DNA of 36,824 bases from Gammaproteobacteria bacterium (GTDB lineage: Bacteria > Pseudomonadota > Gammaproteobacteria > Ga0077536). The position numbers and the translations under genes are program-made. Below, in pieces: positions 16,199 to 24,176 of this stretch (the first letter of the stretch is position 1; each line of letters starts with the position of its first letter). The DNA lies in assembly GCA_024234975.1 (NCBI GenBank), contig JACKNH010000035.1, positions 1 through 36,824 on the forward strand, read 5' to 3'. The notes under the pieces are model-generated. The model did no database searches. It saw nothing but the letters and a program-made list of their open reading frames with translations, and was not told where the DNA came from.

Positions 16199-17182
16199 TC
16201 AGAAGCTGTCCCAGGGACTCGGCATTTTATAAGGAACGGTGATGAAATTCGCCTCGATCTGCCGAATCATTCCACCTTCAATCTTGAACAATTCCAACAA
16301 ATAGAAACTGTGCGGTTGACGGAACATGGAGGTAGTCTCACTACCATCCGTAAGTTTGAAAGTGCCGAGGCGTCCGGCATGGTCGATGAAGCCGCCGGCG
16401 AGCACCAGGCCACGTTCCTCGTCGACCAGCGGAAAACGGCGCGCGCGCAGTTCGTCGTCGTAGCGGTAGAAGCCCATTTTGAACTGGTCCTCGCAGCCCA
16501 GCCGGGCGATGGAATAGAGATTGGCTTCCGCAAATTCCTTGTTGTTGGTGGTCTGCATACCGTTTTCGACCCGGTTACAGTCCGGATGGAAGGCGGTGAA
16601 GATTTTGCCGTCGTTGAGCTGCAGCGTATCGAAATAGCCGTCGGCGATGCTGATCATCCTGGCTCGCGGCACCCGCTTCTCCGGCGGGACCATCGCATTC
16701 ATCACCGGCTTGTCCCAGAACTTCTTGTTGGCGAACACATCCAGCCCGCTGAACATGGTATGTACAACGACAGTCTCGACCTCTTCCACCCGGCCCGCGT
16801 TGTCAACCTTCAAACGCACGGTGAACGCGGAAGTGTCGTTGGTCTCCTCGACTGCACCGAAGTAACCGACCTGTCCGGTCTGTACATCGGCGAATTTCAG
16901 CTGGTAATCGCCGAGGCCGGTGATTGTGCCCCACAGGCCGTCGCCGATCTTCAACACCACATTGTTCTCGGTGTTGTAGACCATGGGCGCCCATTGGATG
17001 CGTGAGGGGTCCCTGGCGACCAGCGCAGCGAGGTAATTGTCCATGGCCTGGTAGAGCACTTCGCGGGAGTGCGGTGACGGCGCCGCGGTCTGAATGCCAC
17101 GCGCGTGAGCGGCATCGGTCACGGATATTCCCAAAGCAAGCAGCAGCGCGCCCAGTTTCAACAGATTTTTCGCAATTCGCAT
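16199..17182 (-). CDS. Exported DUF8021-like protein (copy a)
   Basis: A 327-aa exported protein with a signal peptide ending near TDAAHARG. It shows the layout of the DUF8021-type family: a variable N-terminal half, MISIADGYFDTLQ, DCNRVENGMQTT with a second Cys about 28 residues on, a RRFPLVDEERGLVLAGGFIDH strand region and a C-terminal VPYKMPSPWDSF. An NTF2-like fold is likely; no reaction is known. The start is supported by GAGGGG before the ATG. It is paralogous to 8548-9450. The MBL gene of module A follows 193 bp downstream on the same strand, so it may be the head of that transcript. The copies lie on either side of module A. Confidence 0.8.
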   Translation of the reverse strand: MRIAKNLLKLGALLLALGISVTDAAHARGIQTAAPSPHSREVLYQAMDNYLAALVARDPSRIQWAPMVYNTENNVVLKIGDGLWGTITGLGDYQLKFADVQTGQVGYFGAVEETNDTSAFTVRLKVDNAGRVEEVETVVVHTMFSGLDVFANKKFWDKPVMNAMVPPEKRVPRARMISIADGYFDTLQLNDGKIFTAFHPDCNRVENGMQTTNNKEFAEANLYSIARLGCEDQFKMGFYRYDDELRARRFPLVDEERGLVLAGGFIDHAGRLGTFKLTDGSETTSMFRQPHSFYLLELFKIEGGMIRQIEANFITVPYKMPSPWDSF

Positions 17183-17351
17183 CGATATCCCCTCGCAACG
17201 ATGTCGGTCCGGCCTGGTATGGTCGATTGATATGACAACCGGCCGATGATAGCACCGTGCCGGCCAGGGTTGCGGATGGACCGACCGCCAGCGGAAGAAA
17301 TCCGAATCTGCCGGACACGAAATTCAGCCGTTTTTTGCGTACAGTAGTCCC

Positions 17352-18209
17352 ATGTCATCTCACTTCCACCCGTTATCGGTGCTCACCCGCTTTCTGCTGG
17401 CCTGCTCACTGGTCGCGTGGCATTCATTCGCCCACGCGCAACGTGAATTCCGCGTCTACCAGAGTTTCGAAGGTGAAGACGGCGAATCGGCATTGCCGGC
17501 AGACTGGAATGTCCCGGCGGGCTTCGTGGTCGGCCGCCTGATGTATCCCTCCACGGTGGGGTTCGGATTCTTCCGTCGGGGGGGCGACTGGCGGCGCGGC
17601 GGCACCAGCTGGTCCGTCGATTACCCCAAAGGGGATCGGGCGCTGATTACCGCTCTGCGCCGCTACATCCGCGCAGACGTGCGGGCGGTGGAGCAACCGG
17701 TCAATCCGGAAGACGGCGATGACATCTTCAACTGGCCGTACCTGACAGTCGGCCTCGCCGGGTATTGGCAACTCGACGATGAATTCGCCGCCAAACTGCG
17801 CGAATACCTGCTGCGCGGCGGATTTTTATTTTGCGACAGCTTCTTCGATTCCCGCTCGTGGATCGGTTTCGAGCGCGGTATGAAACAGATATTTCCCGAC
17901 CGCAGAATCGTCGACCTGACCGACGACGAAGTGGTCTTCCACTCGTTCTTCGATCTGCCTGGAATGACCCAGGTGCAAATCCCGAACATGAACGCGTTGT
18001 ACTACGGCAACGGTTATCTTGGCGACGGCGCTGTACCGCACTGGCGCGGCATTTTTGATGATGAAGGCAGGCTGATGGTGTTAATCGCCTTCAACAACGA
18101 TGTATCCGACGCGTGGCAATGGGCGGATGAGCCGAGTTATCCGGCGGACAAGGCGAACCTGGGGTTGCGGATAGGCGTCAATATCGTGCTGTACACGCTG
18201 ACGCACTGA
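17352..18209 (+). CDS. Exported DUF4159 protein
   Basis: A 285-aa protein with an N-terminal signal peptide (about 1-29, ending SFAHAQ). From about residue 55 it matches DUF4159: GRLMYPS and a WSVDYPKGDRALITALRRY stretch, the NWPYLTVGLAGYWQLDDE segment, LREYLLRGGFLFCDSFF, an EVVFHSFFDLPGM region and a C-terminal LGLRIGVNIVLYTLTH. The family has a Rossmann-like/amidotransferase-like core with no confirmed activity. It is divergent from the DUF8021-like gene at 17182 (169 bp apart) and stops only 6 bp from the convergent cyclase gene. No partner gene such as MoxR or DUF58, often seen with DUF4159, is present. Confidence 0.82.
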   Translation: MSSHFHPLSVLTRFLLACSLVAWHSFAHAQREFRVYQSFEGEDGESALPADWNVPAGFVVGRLMYPSTVGFGFFRRGGDWRRGGTSWSVDYPKGDRALITALRRYIRADVRAVEQPVNPEDGDDIFNWPYLTVGLAGYWQLDDEFAAKLREYLLRGGFLFCDSFFDSRSWIGFERGMKQIFPDRRIVDLTDDEVVFHSFFDLPGMTQVQIPNMNALYYGNGYLGDGAVPHWRGIFDDEGRLMVLIAFNNDVSDAWQWADEPSYPADKANLGLRIGVNIVLYTLTH

Positions 18210-18215
18210 GGAAGG

Positions 18216-19328
18216 TCAGAACAGTTCGGCGTCGGTGTAGGTAGGCTTGGCGAACACACCGCTGTCGACCAGCTGTTGAAAATCGTACACGCGGTTGCGG
18301 CCATCCTGCTTGGCCTGGTACAGGCTGCGATCGGCCCGGCTCAATACCTCTATCGGCAATACCGACGCGTCCACCTGCACATAGCCTACGCTGATACTGA
18401 CCTTTTCGACCCGCGGAAAGTTGTGCGCTTCGATCGCCAGCCGGACCCGCTCGAAAACGTTATTGGCAATGGCCTCGTTTTCCGCACAGATGATGGCGAC
18501 GAACTCCTCGCCACCATATCGGTAGAGCAGATCTGAAGCGCGCAAGGCGGACTGCATCAGGCGCGAAACCAACAGCAGTATCTCGTCACCAACCATGTGG
18601 CCAAAGGTGTCGTTGATGCGTTTGAAGTGGTCGATATCGATCACCGCCAGCCAGTAATTGCTGCTTTTTGCGCTACGGTTTTCAACTTCGGTCAAATTCG
18701 GCGATTCGGTCTGCAGCAAGGCGGACCATATGCGCTCGAAATTGTTTTCCAACGCCTGACGATTGAGCAGGCTGGTCAAACGATCGCGTTGGCTGACATC
18801 GAGCAATGAATAGTAGTTGGAGAAGACTTCCAAAACGCCACGCACCATCGTGTCTTCGTTGGCGGTGAGTTCCCGTTCCCTGCGGAATACGAAAAAGCCG
18901 CGAACGACGTTCCCGCCCAGCATCGGGTAAACCACCAGATAATCCTGCTCCGACAATCTGGTACACGGCTTTCCCAGCATGGTGACGCGCTCGATCAGAC
19001 TCGCGATTTCTGCGTCTTCCTCCTGACCGAGTTCCACCTCGTTGACATGCTCGGTAACGCGGACAACTCCATCCTGGTCGATGCTCTGCGAGCGGTGATA
19101 ATGGATCACCCGCACGAGCGTCTGCTTGTCGTCCAGTCGGTAAAGCGATGTATGTACGACACCCAGAAGCGGCCCCAGCGTGCGCAGCAGGCTTTGCTCA
19201 AGCATCTCGGTATCGCGGATCGAGGTCATCGCGCCGAGTTTGCCAAGCAATCCGGTGCCGCGAATGGTGGCGGTGTCGTTCGTCATAGCGATGGCGTAGT
19301 GACCTGCAGTTACTCGTATGAAACGCAC
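18216..19328 (-). CDS. Diguanylate cyclase (GGDEF) with N-terminal sensory domain
   Basis: A 370-aa cytoplasmic protein that should make cyclic di-GMP from two GTP. The GGDEF domain (about 178-350) starts at DRLTSLLNRQAL and has the active loop RYGGEEF (G272-F276). A product-inhibition site RxxD is at R263-A-S-D266, at the usual distance. The N-terminal 36-175 lacks membrane segments and resembles a GAF-type sensor. A short insertion (about 204-225) splits the early GGDEF domain. The reading begins at GTG 19328; ATG 19286 (MTNDTATIRG) is a plausible alternative, and neither has a clear Shine-Dalgarno. A possible receptor is the PilZ fusion at 2486. Confidence 0.93.
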   Translation of the reverse strand: MRFIRVTAGHYAIAMTNDTATIRGTGLLGKLGAMTSIRDTEMLEQSLLRTLGPLLGVVHTSLYRLDDKQTLVRVIHYHRSQSIDQDGVVRVTEHVNEVELGQEEDAEIASLIERVTMLGKPCTRLSEQDYLVVYPMLGGNVVRGFFVFRRERELTANEDTMVRGVLEVFSNYYSLLDVSQRDRLTSLLNRQALENNFERIWSALLQTESPNLTEVENRSAKSSNYWLAVIDIDHFKRINDTFGHMVGDEILLLVSRLMQSALRASDLLYRYGGEEFVAIICAENEAIANNVFERVRLAIEAHNFPRVEKVSISVGYVQVDASVLPIEVLSRADRSLYQAKQDGRNRVYDFQQLVDSGVFAKPTYTDAELF

Positions 19329-19650
19329 ATTCCGGCGGGTGTCCGAACCGTTGCAGGACGGCTGATAAAGCCTGCCTTTGGCGCGGGTTCCCGTCAGGAC
19401 GGGTTAGCGGTCACCGCGACTCATCCTTGACCTCCCTTCCGGCCACGGATGGGCCCGCAGTCGCCGACCTCAGCCAGCCCGCAAGGATCCCACTAAAATA
19501 TCTTGTTTTTCATGATGTTAGGGGCGCCCGGGGGCTCCGCTGCAATCCGACGGGTCACCGGCAGTGCGCGGGCATGGCATTTTAGTGGCAAAAAGCGCTG
19601 GCGCGAGGCTGCCCTGGATGCAGGGATCCGGCCTGTCCAGTGGCAGCGGG
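19329..19650. other. Intergenic region between the cyclase and 456-aa genes
   Basis: No gene is supported in these 322 bases. CCACTAAAAT (19490-19499) and ATTTTAGTGG (19579-19588) form a 10-bp inverted repeat 79 bp apart. A short CCCTG/CAGGG hairpin occurs near 19612. Both minus-strand flanking genes need an end or a start here: the upstream region of the cyclase, and the 3' end of the 456-aa gene. I see no clear terminator. Confidence 0.4.
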
Positions 19651-21021
19651 TTACTCGAACGTAAAGATATCGTCGTCCTGCGGACGCTCCATATCCTGCT
19701 CGTAATATCGCTGCCAGATATCCGCCCACGGCCGATCATGCATGTTCGGGTAGATGAACTGCACGTTCTGGCCCGGATTTACCGGCGTGGCTCGTCCTTG
19801 CATTGGATACATGTGGGCGACGCATTCCACCATCGGGAACGGCTCCGTCGTGGCATCGTCGAGCTTGGCCAGGTAATGCACGATACGCACGGGTTCGACG
19901 AAAACTTGATCGTCGTAAAGCACCGTCTCATGGCGCAGCCCGGTAAATTTCCCGCCGCCGTCATAGGTCGGCGAGTACATTTCCAGCGACTGCATGTTGT
20001 TGGTGTACTCGAAGCCGCCGTGGGATATCCAACCCTGCAGGTTGGCCGTCCAGGTAATCAGCGTATCTCCATCCCAGAAACCAATGGTCTCACCCAACCA
20101 CTGCGGCACGTCCGGTCCCAGCCGCGGTACGGCGCCGGATTCGTTGAATTCGCGCCCGACATGGATCTCCGTGACCACGGTTTGCGCGGCGACCCGCATA
20201 TCCAGCACCAGGCCTGGCGAAACAACCATATTCACTCGCGCACCGCCATATTGGGCGAAACGGCGCATGAACCCTTCCGGCCAGCAGTATGAGCCCGGCC
20301 ACTGTGAGGCGTTGGTGGCTGCGTAGTGATACATCTGCTGGACGAAGCGGCGTTGATACTCCGGTGTCAGCAAGGAAAGGTAAGTCGGTATCTGCAGAAT
20401 CGCACCGTGATACCAGGTGGCCGTTTTCTCGCGCTGACGCTGGTATTGCCCGGTCCAGGCCGGCAGCGTGGCTGCAGTATGCCGGGTCGGGCCACCGTGG
20501 CTGCGCGCTTCATCAAGCAGCGCACGATAATGTTCAGCGGCGGATTTGAATGGATACGGACTGACAATCTCCGCACGCGGGTAATCGCGATCACAAAAGC
20601 CCCATGCGGCTGTTATCGGCGGATTATCCCCGATCAACGGCACCTCATAGGCGCCCCAGATCTGTTCAAGACCGACAGGAGAATTGCATCTGTAGTAGCG
20701 CTTATCCAACCACAGCGCCTGGTCGCGGTAGAAATCGTGCGACGAAAAAATATCGACCGGCAGCGGCTCTATGCCGTCGGGTACGGCGCCATCGCGTGCC
20801 GCAAACACCGGCGGGTTACCGGCGGGCACTCCGGCGCCGGTGTAATACCCCTTGCCTTCGGACCCGACGATGACATCGACATGCAGGGGGTCCGGTGCGC
20901 CGCGCCCACGACTTTGCGCAGACCATACGACGGCCGAGTACATCATCAGGATCAGGGTGACGCTGAGCGCCACCTTCAACTTTGGATTCACTGCACGATT
21001 AGGCACATCTGGCTCCATCAC
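19651..21021 (-). CDS. Exported protein of unknown function, 456 aa
   Basis: I cannot assign this protein to a named family. It has an N-terminal hydrophobic segment (about 15-35, signal peptide or anchor). The rest is soluble and rich in Tyr, Trp and Pro. A segment reading LGETIGFWDGDTLITWTANLQGW (about 316-338) recalls a motif found in uncharacterised exported proteins of gammaproteobacteria and acidobacteria that often sit near TonB receptors. Cysteines at about 112, 143, 246 and 408 could form disulfides. The start is either the GTG at 21021 or the ATG at 21018, directly adjacent, with no obvious Shine-Dalgarno. It is followed upstream (246 bp) by the SnoaL-like gene on the same strand. 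Confidence 0.78.
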   Translation of the reverse strand: MMEPDVPNRAVNPKLKVALSVTLILMMYSAVVWSAQSRGRGAPDPLHVDVIVGSEGKGYYTGAGVPAGNPPVFAARDGAVPDGIEPLPVDIFSSHDFYRDQALWLDKRYYRCNSPVGLEQIWGAYEVPLIGDNPPITAAWGFCDRDYPRAEIVSPYPFKSAAEHYRALLDEARSHGGPTRHTAATLPAWTGQYQRQREKTATWYHGAILQIPTYLSLLTPEYQRRFVQQMYHYAATNASQWPGSYCWPEGFMRRFAQYGGARVNMVVSPGLVLDMRVAAQTVVTEIHVGREFNESGAVPRLGPDVPQWLGETIGFWDGDTLITWTANLQGWISHGGFEYTNNMQSLEMYSPTYDGGGKFTGLRHETVLYDDQVFVEPVRIVHYLAKLDDATTEPFPMVECVAHMYPMQGRATPVNPGQNVQFIYPNMHDRPWADIWQRYYEQDMERPQDDDIFTFE

Positions 21022-21169
21022 GCTGAGCGCCGTTTGAATCGCAAATGCGCTCAGCGGGCAATTTCGTCAGTGTGGCCTATACGACATGACCATGGCAACG
21101 TGGAACCATCGCCGAACAGGTTGATACGACAACAATCACCGTAAATCGCGGTACCCGACTATCAGGCAT

Positions 21170-21202
21170 TGCGCCCGGATTGCGAAGTCCAGTCCGGGCG
21201 CA
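21170..21202. other. Perfect 10-bp hairpin between unknown and SnoaL-like genes
   Basis: TGCGCCCGGA (21170-21179) pairs perfectly with TCCGGGCGCA (21193-21202) across a 13-nt loop. It lies 66 bp beyond the SnoaL-like stop, upstream of the 456-aa gene, on the same strand. No T run follows, so it is a weak terminator at best, or a regulatory hairpin. Confidence 0.45.
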
Positions 21203-21267
21203 GCTGAAATTGCACTGATACCTGCAGAACAACCGCGCAACGCGCTGGTTGCATTGCGGCAACCTGG

Positions 21268-21777
21268 TCAATCCTGTGGCGCAACGTTCCTCGTTTTGAT
21301 CAGCCACTTGCCGTTCACGCGGACCAGATCGTCAATCCCGCGCCCGACCGCCGCAACGCGCGCCGGCACGTCGCGGCCCACGGCGCCGAAGGTTGTCATC
21401 CAGTAGGAATGCACACGGGCATGGTCGGCATCGATGAATTCAATGTGATGGTTGGCCGTCATGTGGTACATCGCCGGTTGCGCTTCACCCTTGGCTTCGC
21501 GCTCCTCGCGACCCCGGCGGACGCCGTTGATCATCTCCTTCAATGCCGCACTGCCCTTGCTGGCGTTGGCGCCACTGCCAAACTCGCCATCCGCGGTATA
21601 CACCGCCGCATACGCGTCGGCATCGAGCGTATCCAGCGCACGCGTGTAATCCCACATCAACTGTTCAATGGCCACGCGGTCTGCCATCTCGCGGAGTAAA
21701 TCGGCGTCGGCCGCCGCCGCGCCGAAGGCTGACAAGGACATCGCCGTCAGCACCAGATACCTGCCTATACCTTTCAT
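21268..21777 (-). CDS. Exported SnoaL/NTF2-like protein
   Basis: A 169-aa protein with a signal peptide MKGIGRYLVLTAMSLSAFGAAA. The rest fits the SnoaL-4/NTF2-like fold: VAIEQLMWDYTRALDTLDADAYAAVYTADGEF at the N-terminus, TANHHIEFIDADHARVHSYW in the middle and a C-terminal strand NGKWLIKTRNV. Such proteins are small cone-shaped binding domains or isomerase-like enzymes; exported ones are mostly uncharacterised. The start at 21777 is chosen because AAGGGGAAGG precedes it and it opens the signal peptide; the in-frame 21849 start would put 24 residues ahead of it. Its upstream neighbour is the DUF2167 gene, 73 bp away on the same strand. Confidence 0.85.
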   Translation of the reverse strand: MKGIGRYLVLTAMSLSAFGAAAADADLLREMADRVAIEQLMWDYTRALDTLDADAYAAVYTADGEFGSGANASKGSAALKEMINGVRRGREEREAKGEAQPAMYHMTANHHIEFIDADHARVHSYWMTTFGAVGRDVPARVAAVGRGIDDLVRVNGKWLIKTRNVAPQD

Positions 21778-21850
21778 GACCTTCCCCTTCATGGTTGGAC
21801 AAAACTGTGAACGCATCATCCCCTGTTGCTTCCGCCAGGCGAACACCACC

Positions 21851-22768
21851 TTATGCAGATGCCTTCTTGCGCGAGAACAGATTCTTCAACATCGCCCCGA
21901 TGGCGACCACGATAATCACGCCGAACTTCTTCAGGAACAGGAACGCCGCGGCAAACAGCCCGGTCTTGGCGATAAGCTTGCCGGCGACCAACGCGCCGAT
22001 ACCGTAAGCAGCCACCTTGTCGATGCTGGGGTCGAAGTCACTGTAGCGCGCGCCCTGGTCGAACTCGGCCATCGCCAGCACGGTATCGAGGTTGGATTCA
22101 ATCTCCGGCTTCTGTTCCATGCCGGCAATGAAATTCAGAACCAGCACGCCTTTGCGACCCAGCACCCGGATGTTGTAGTTCAGTGTGTGTTCGTCAGCGT
22201 CACCGAATGTCAGATCCTTCGCCCAGTACATCTTGTGGCTGGCTGAATCGTAACGCGGCTCAGCCGCCCAACCCACGAGTTCAACCGGCGCGTATCCCAT
22301 GCTTTCACGTTCGCGGTTCGCTTCGCGGGCGTCGCTTTTCATCTGCGCCAGCAACTCGCTGTAATCGATTTTGTCCGCATCCTCGTCGGATACGTAACCG
22401 TCCTCGTCGTACGAGATGGTGACCGCCCAGGAATCCCGTTCGAATGGTGTCATCTGGGCCGGGAACAGCATGCCGAGCGTATTGCCGCCGGGGGGATTGC
22501 CCCAGATATCGACCAATACCTTGCTGGCATCTTCCGGCCCGAGGTAGTAGAACGTGTCCGGCACCGACAGCGTCGCGATTGCGCCCGGCAACTTGATGTC
22601 ACCGGTCTGCGGTGAAACTGAATCCCAGATCGCCTGGACCTGGGCAATGTATTGCTGTTGTTCCTCGGTCAAAACCGCTTCAGCCGCATCATCCGGCGCC
22701 TGACACCAGCCGAAATTCAGCCATGAGCCGAGTACAATTCCCACCAGAATCCCTGCTGACACCTTCAT
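21851..22768 (-). CDS. DUF2167 membrane-anchored protein
   Basis: A 305-aa protein with signal peptide (MKVSAGILVGIVLGSWLNFGWCQ) and a C-terminal hydrophobic segment (about 268-300, AAAFLFLKKFGVIIVVAIGAML) ending in Lys/Arg. The middle matches DUF2167: GDIKLPGAIATLSVPDTFYYLGPEDASKVL, the GMLFPAQMTPFERDSWAVTI segment, and a later VLGRKGVLVLNFIAGMEQ stretch before the anchor. The family is described only as predicted membrane-anchored protein. The start at 22768 is firm, with AAGGAG about 8 bases before the ATG. It begins 388 bp upstream of the module B leader ORF in divergent orientation, so the two share an intergenic region. Confidence 0.88.
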   Translation of the reverse strand: MKVSAGILVGIVLGSWLNFGWCQAPDDAAEAVLTEEQQQYIAQVQAIWDSVSPQTGDIKLPGAIATLSVPDTFYYLGPEDASKVLVDIWGNPPGGNTLGMLFPAQMTPFERDSWAVTISYDEDGYVSDEDADKIDYSELLAQMKSDAREANRERESMGYAPVELVGWAAEPRYDSASHKMYWAKDLTFGDADEHTLNYNIRVLGRKGVLVLNFIAGMEQKPEIESNLDTVLAMAEFDQGARYSDFDPSIDKVAAYGIGALVAGKLIAKTGLFAAAFLFLKKFGVIIVVAIGAMLKNLFSRKKASA

Positions 22769-23155
22769 CGAACCGTCTCCTTCTTGGTCGAATTCTTTCC
22801 TGTCAGCCACCGTGTTGCGCATGGCTTGCGACGCCTGTGGCGCTGGCAACGCGACGTCTGGCTGACGCCGGACCTACCGTTGAGCGAACGGGCACAACCG
22901 CCGGCGTCGGGCCGGGCGTCGCGGTATCTGCCCCGAACGGCGGCCACTATACCGCAGCGGCGGGAGCGTGAAGTGCCGGCGCTTCGCCCTGTTCACATGG
23001 GCATTGCCGCCGTTGACGAATGCCCCGCTACGGCAACGGCGATTCCACGTATCCGCAACACGATTTCCCCAAGGGAACGATTGATGCGCCGCAGGGTCCA
23101 CATGCAGTGTTCCGGGTATTGAAATACCTGCAGTTTCCGTGCTCAAAGAGATATC
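22769..23155. other. Intergenic region between DUF2167 and module B
   Basis: A 387-bp divergent region. Open frames on both strands here have no signal peptide, known motif or Shine-Dalgarno and are not called as genes. GTATTGAAATAC (23117-23128) is a short palindrome that could bind a regulator. Promoters for both directions should lie here, but no strong -35/-10 pair stands out. Confidence 0.4.
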
Positions 23156-23260
23156 ATGTCGCGAATATTAAACTTGATGAAAACCGGCCCTGAAACGGGC
23201 CTTTTTGTGCGGGAGATGGCCGATTTGCGCTACGATCACCGCCGTGAAAATCATGAATAA
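23156..23260 (+). CDS. Possible leader ORF ahead of module B
   Basis: A 34-codon frame MSRILNLMKTGPETGLFVRE... begins at ATG 23156 after an AAAGAGAT sequence that could act as Shine-Dalgarno. It runs through the terminator-like hairpin at 23186-23206 and ends with TAA at 23258-23260, overlapping the MBL start at 23253 by 8 bp. A small frame that spans a terminator and overlaps the next start is the form of a translated leader. It may also be chance. Confidence 0.25.
   Translation: MSRILNLMKTGPETGLFVREMADLRYDHRRENHE
23186..23206 (+). terminator. Terminator-like hairpin in the leader of module B
   Basis: GGCCC (23186-23190), a 6-nt loop, GGGCC (23197-23201) and five T residues (23202-23206) form a rho-independent-type signal on the plus strand. 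No plus-strand gene lies upstream for it to end, so it could act as an attenuator for module B, 46 bp before the MBL start. On the minus strand the T run is interrupted (GGTTTTC) and the signal is weaker. Confidence 0.55.
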
Positions 23261-24176
23261 CAGACGTCAGATCCTGCGGATCGCGGTCGCTAGCGCCACT
23301 GCATCGTTTCTCCCCTTCAGTGTCCGTGCTGTCGCACCGCGGAGCGCATTGAAAGTCACTCCCCTGCGTAACAACCTGTCGTTGGTGGAAGGTGCCGGCG
23401 GCAATGTCGTCGTGCGCATCGGCCCCGGCCAGGTATCGCTGGTGGACACCGGTAGCGCCGAGGCCGTCGCCGAACTGCTGGCGCAGATCGACGCAATGTC
23501 CGGTGGTTTACCTGTCGGCACTGTGTTCAATACGCATTGGCATGCCGACCATACTGGTGGTAACGACACCCTGCACCAGCGCGGCGCGGAAATCCTCGCA
23601 CACGAAAATACCCGGCTCTGGCTGGGCGCTGACTTTTACGTCGAGTGGCGTGAGCAGGCCCACAAGCCACGGCCTGCCGCGGCGCTACCCGACAAGACGT
23701 TCTATACCGGCGGCAGCATAGTCGTCGATGGCGAAACCATCGAGTTTGGCCATACCTACCAGGCACACACCGATGGCGACCTGTTCATCCGGTTTCCCGC
23801 CAGCAATGTCATCGCCGCCGGCGGCCTGGTTTCAGGCAGCGGCTACCCCATTGCAGACATCGCGACCGGCGGCTGGATAGGTGGGTTGGTGGACGCCAAT
23901 GCCGCATTGTTGGAGCTGGCGGACGATAACACCATCATCGTTCCTGATTCCGGGCCGGCGCGCGACAAGGCCTACCTGCAGGCCCATCACGACATGCTTG
24001 CCGATATCTACGAACGTATGAAGAACATGGCGCGTGATGGACTCACGGGTCTGGAAATGCTTGAACACAACGTTACCGATGGCTATGACGCCGTCTGGGG
24101 CGACCCACATGAATTCGTGCTCGAGACCTATCGCGGCATGTGGGCACATACCTACGACATGGGTGGATTCATCTGA
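23253..24176 (+). CDS. Tat-exported MBL-fold protein, module B
   Basis: A 307-aa metallo-beta-lactamase-fold protein. The N-terminus MNNRRQILRIAVASATASF has a twin-arginine pair, so Tat export is likely. The first metal motif is intact: H95-W-H97-A-D99-H100 in FNTHWHADHTGGND. The next ligand region is present as AHTDGDLF. The last canonical His (GHG) is replaced by DSG in VPDSGPA, so the second metal site is probably altered. A hydrolase acting in the periplasm is likely, with substrate unknown. ATG 23253 is chosen to begin at the signal peptide; GTG 23244 and ATG 23205 are alternatives. Its stop overlaps the next start (TGATG). The paralogue in module A has lost half of the HxHxDH motif. Confidence 0.9.
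   Translation: MNNRRQILRIAVASATASFLPFSVRAVAPRSALKVTPLRNNLSLVEGAGGNVVVRIGPGQVSLVDTGSAEAVAELLAQIDAMSGGLPVGTVFNTHWHADHTGGNDTLHQRGAEILAHENTRLWLGADFYVEWREQAHKPRPAAALPDKTFYTGGSIVVDGETIEFGHTYQAHTDGDLFIRFPASNVIAAGGLVSGSGYPIADIATGGWIGGLVDANAALLELADDNTIIVPDSGPARDKAYLQAHHDMLADIYERMKNMARDGLTGLEMLEHNVTDGYDAVWGDPHEFVLETYRGMWAHTYDMGGFI

Noticed and set aside
16148..17005. Plus-strand open frame of 285 aa opposite the DUF8021-like gene
   Set aside because: It lacks a signal or recognisable motif and exists because of the codon pattern of the real minus-strand gene, which has a signal peptide, Shine-Dalgarno and paralogue.
18207..18218. Convergent genes 6 bp apart as a special regulatory arrangement
   Set aside because: Both stop codons are clear and no hairpin lies between; such short convergent gaps are common in compact bacterial genomes.
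19490..19588. 10-bp inverted repeat CCACTAAAAT/ATTTTAGTGG as ends of a small mobile element
   Set aside because: A 10-bp match within 100 bp is expected a few times by chance in a window this size, and no target duplication or transposase is visible.
22784..23122. Plus-strand 112-aa frame in the DUF2167 to module B gap
   Set aside because: No Shine-Dalgarno, no motif, Arg/Pro-rich composition typical of noncoding GC-rich DNA.
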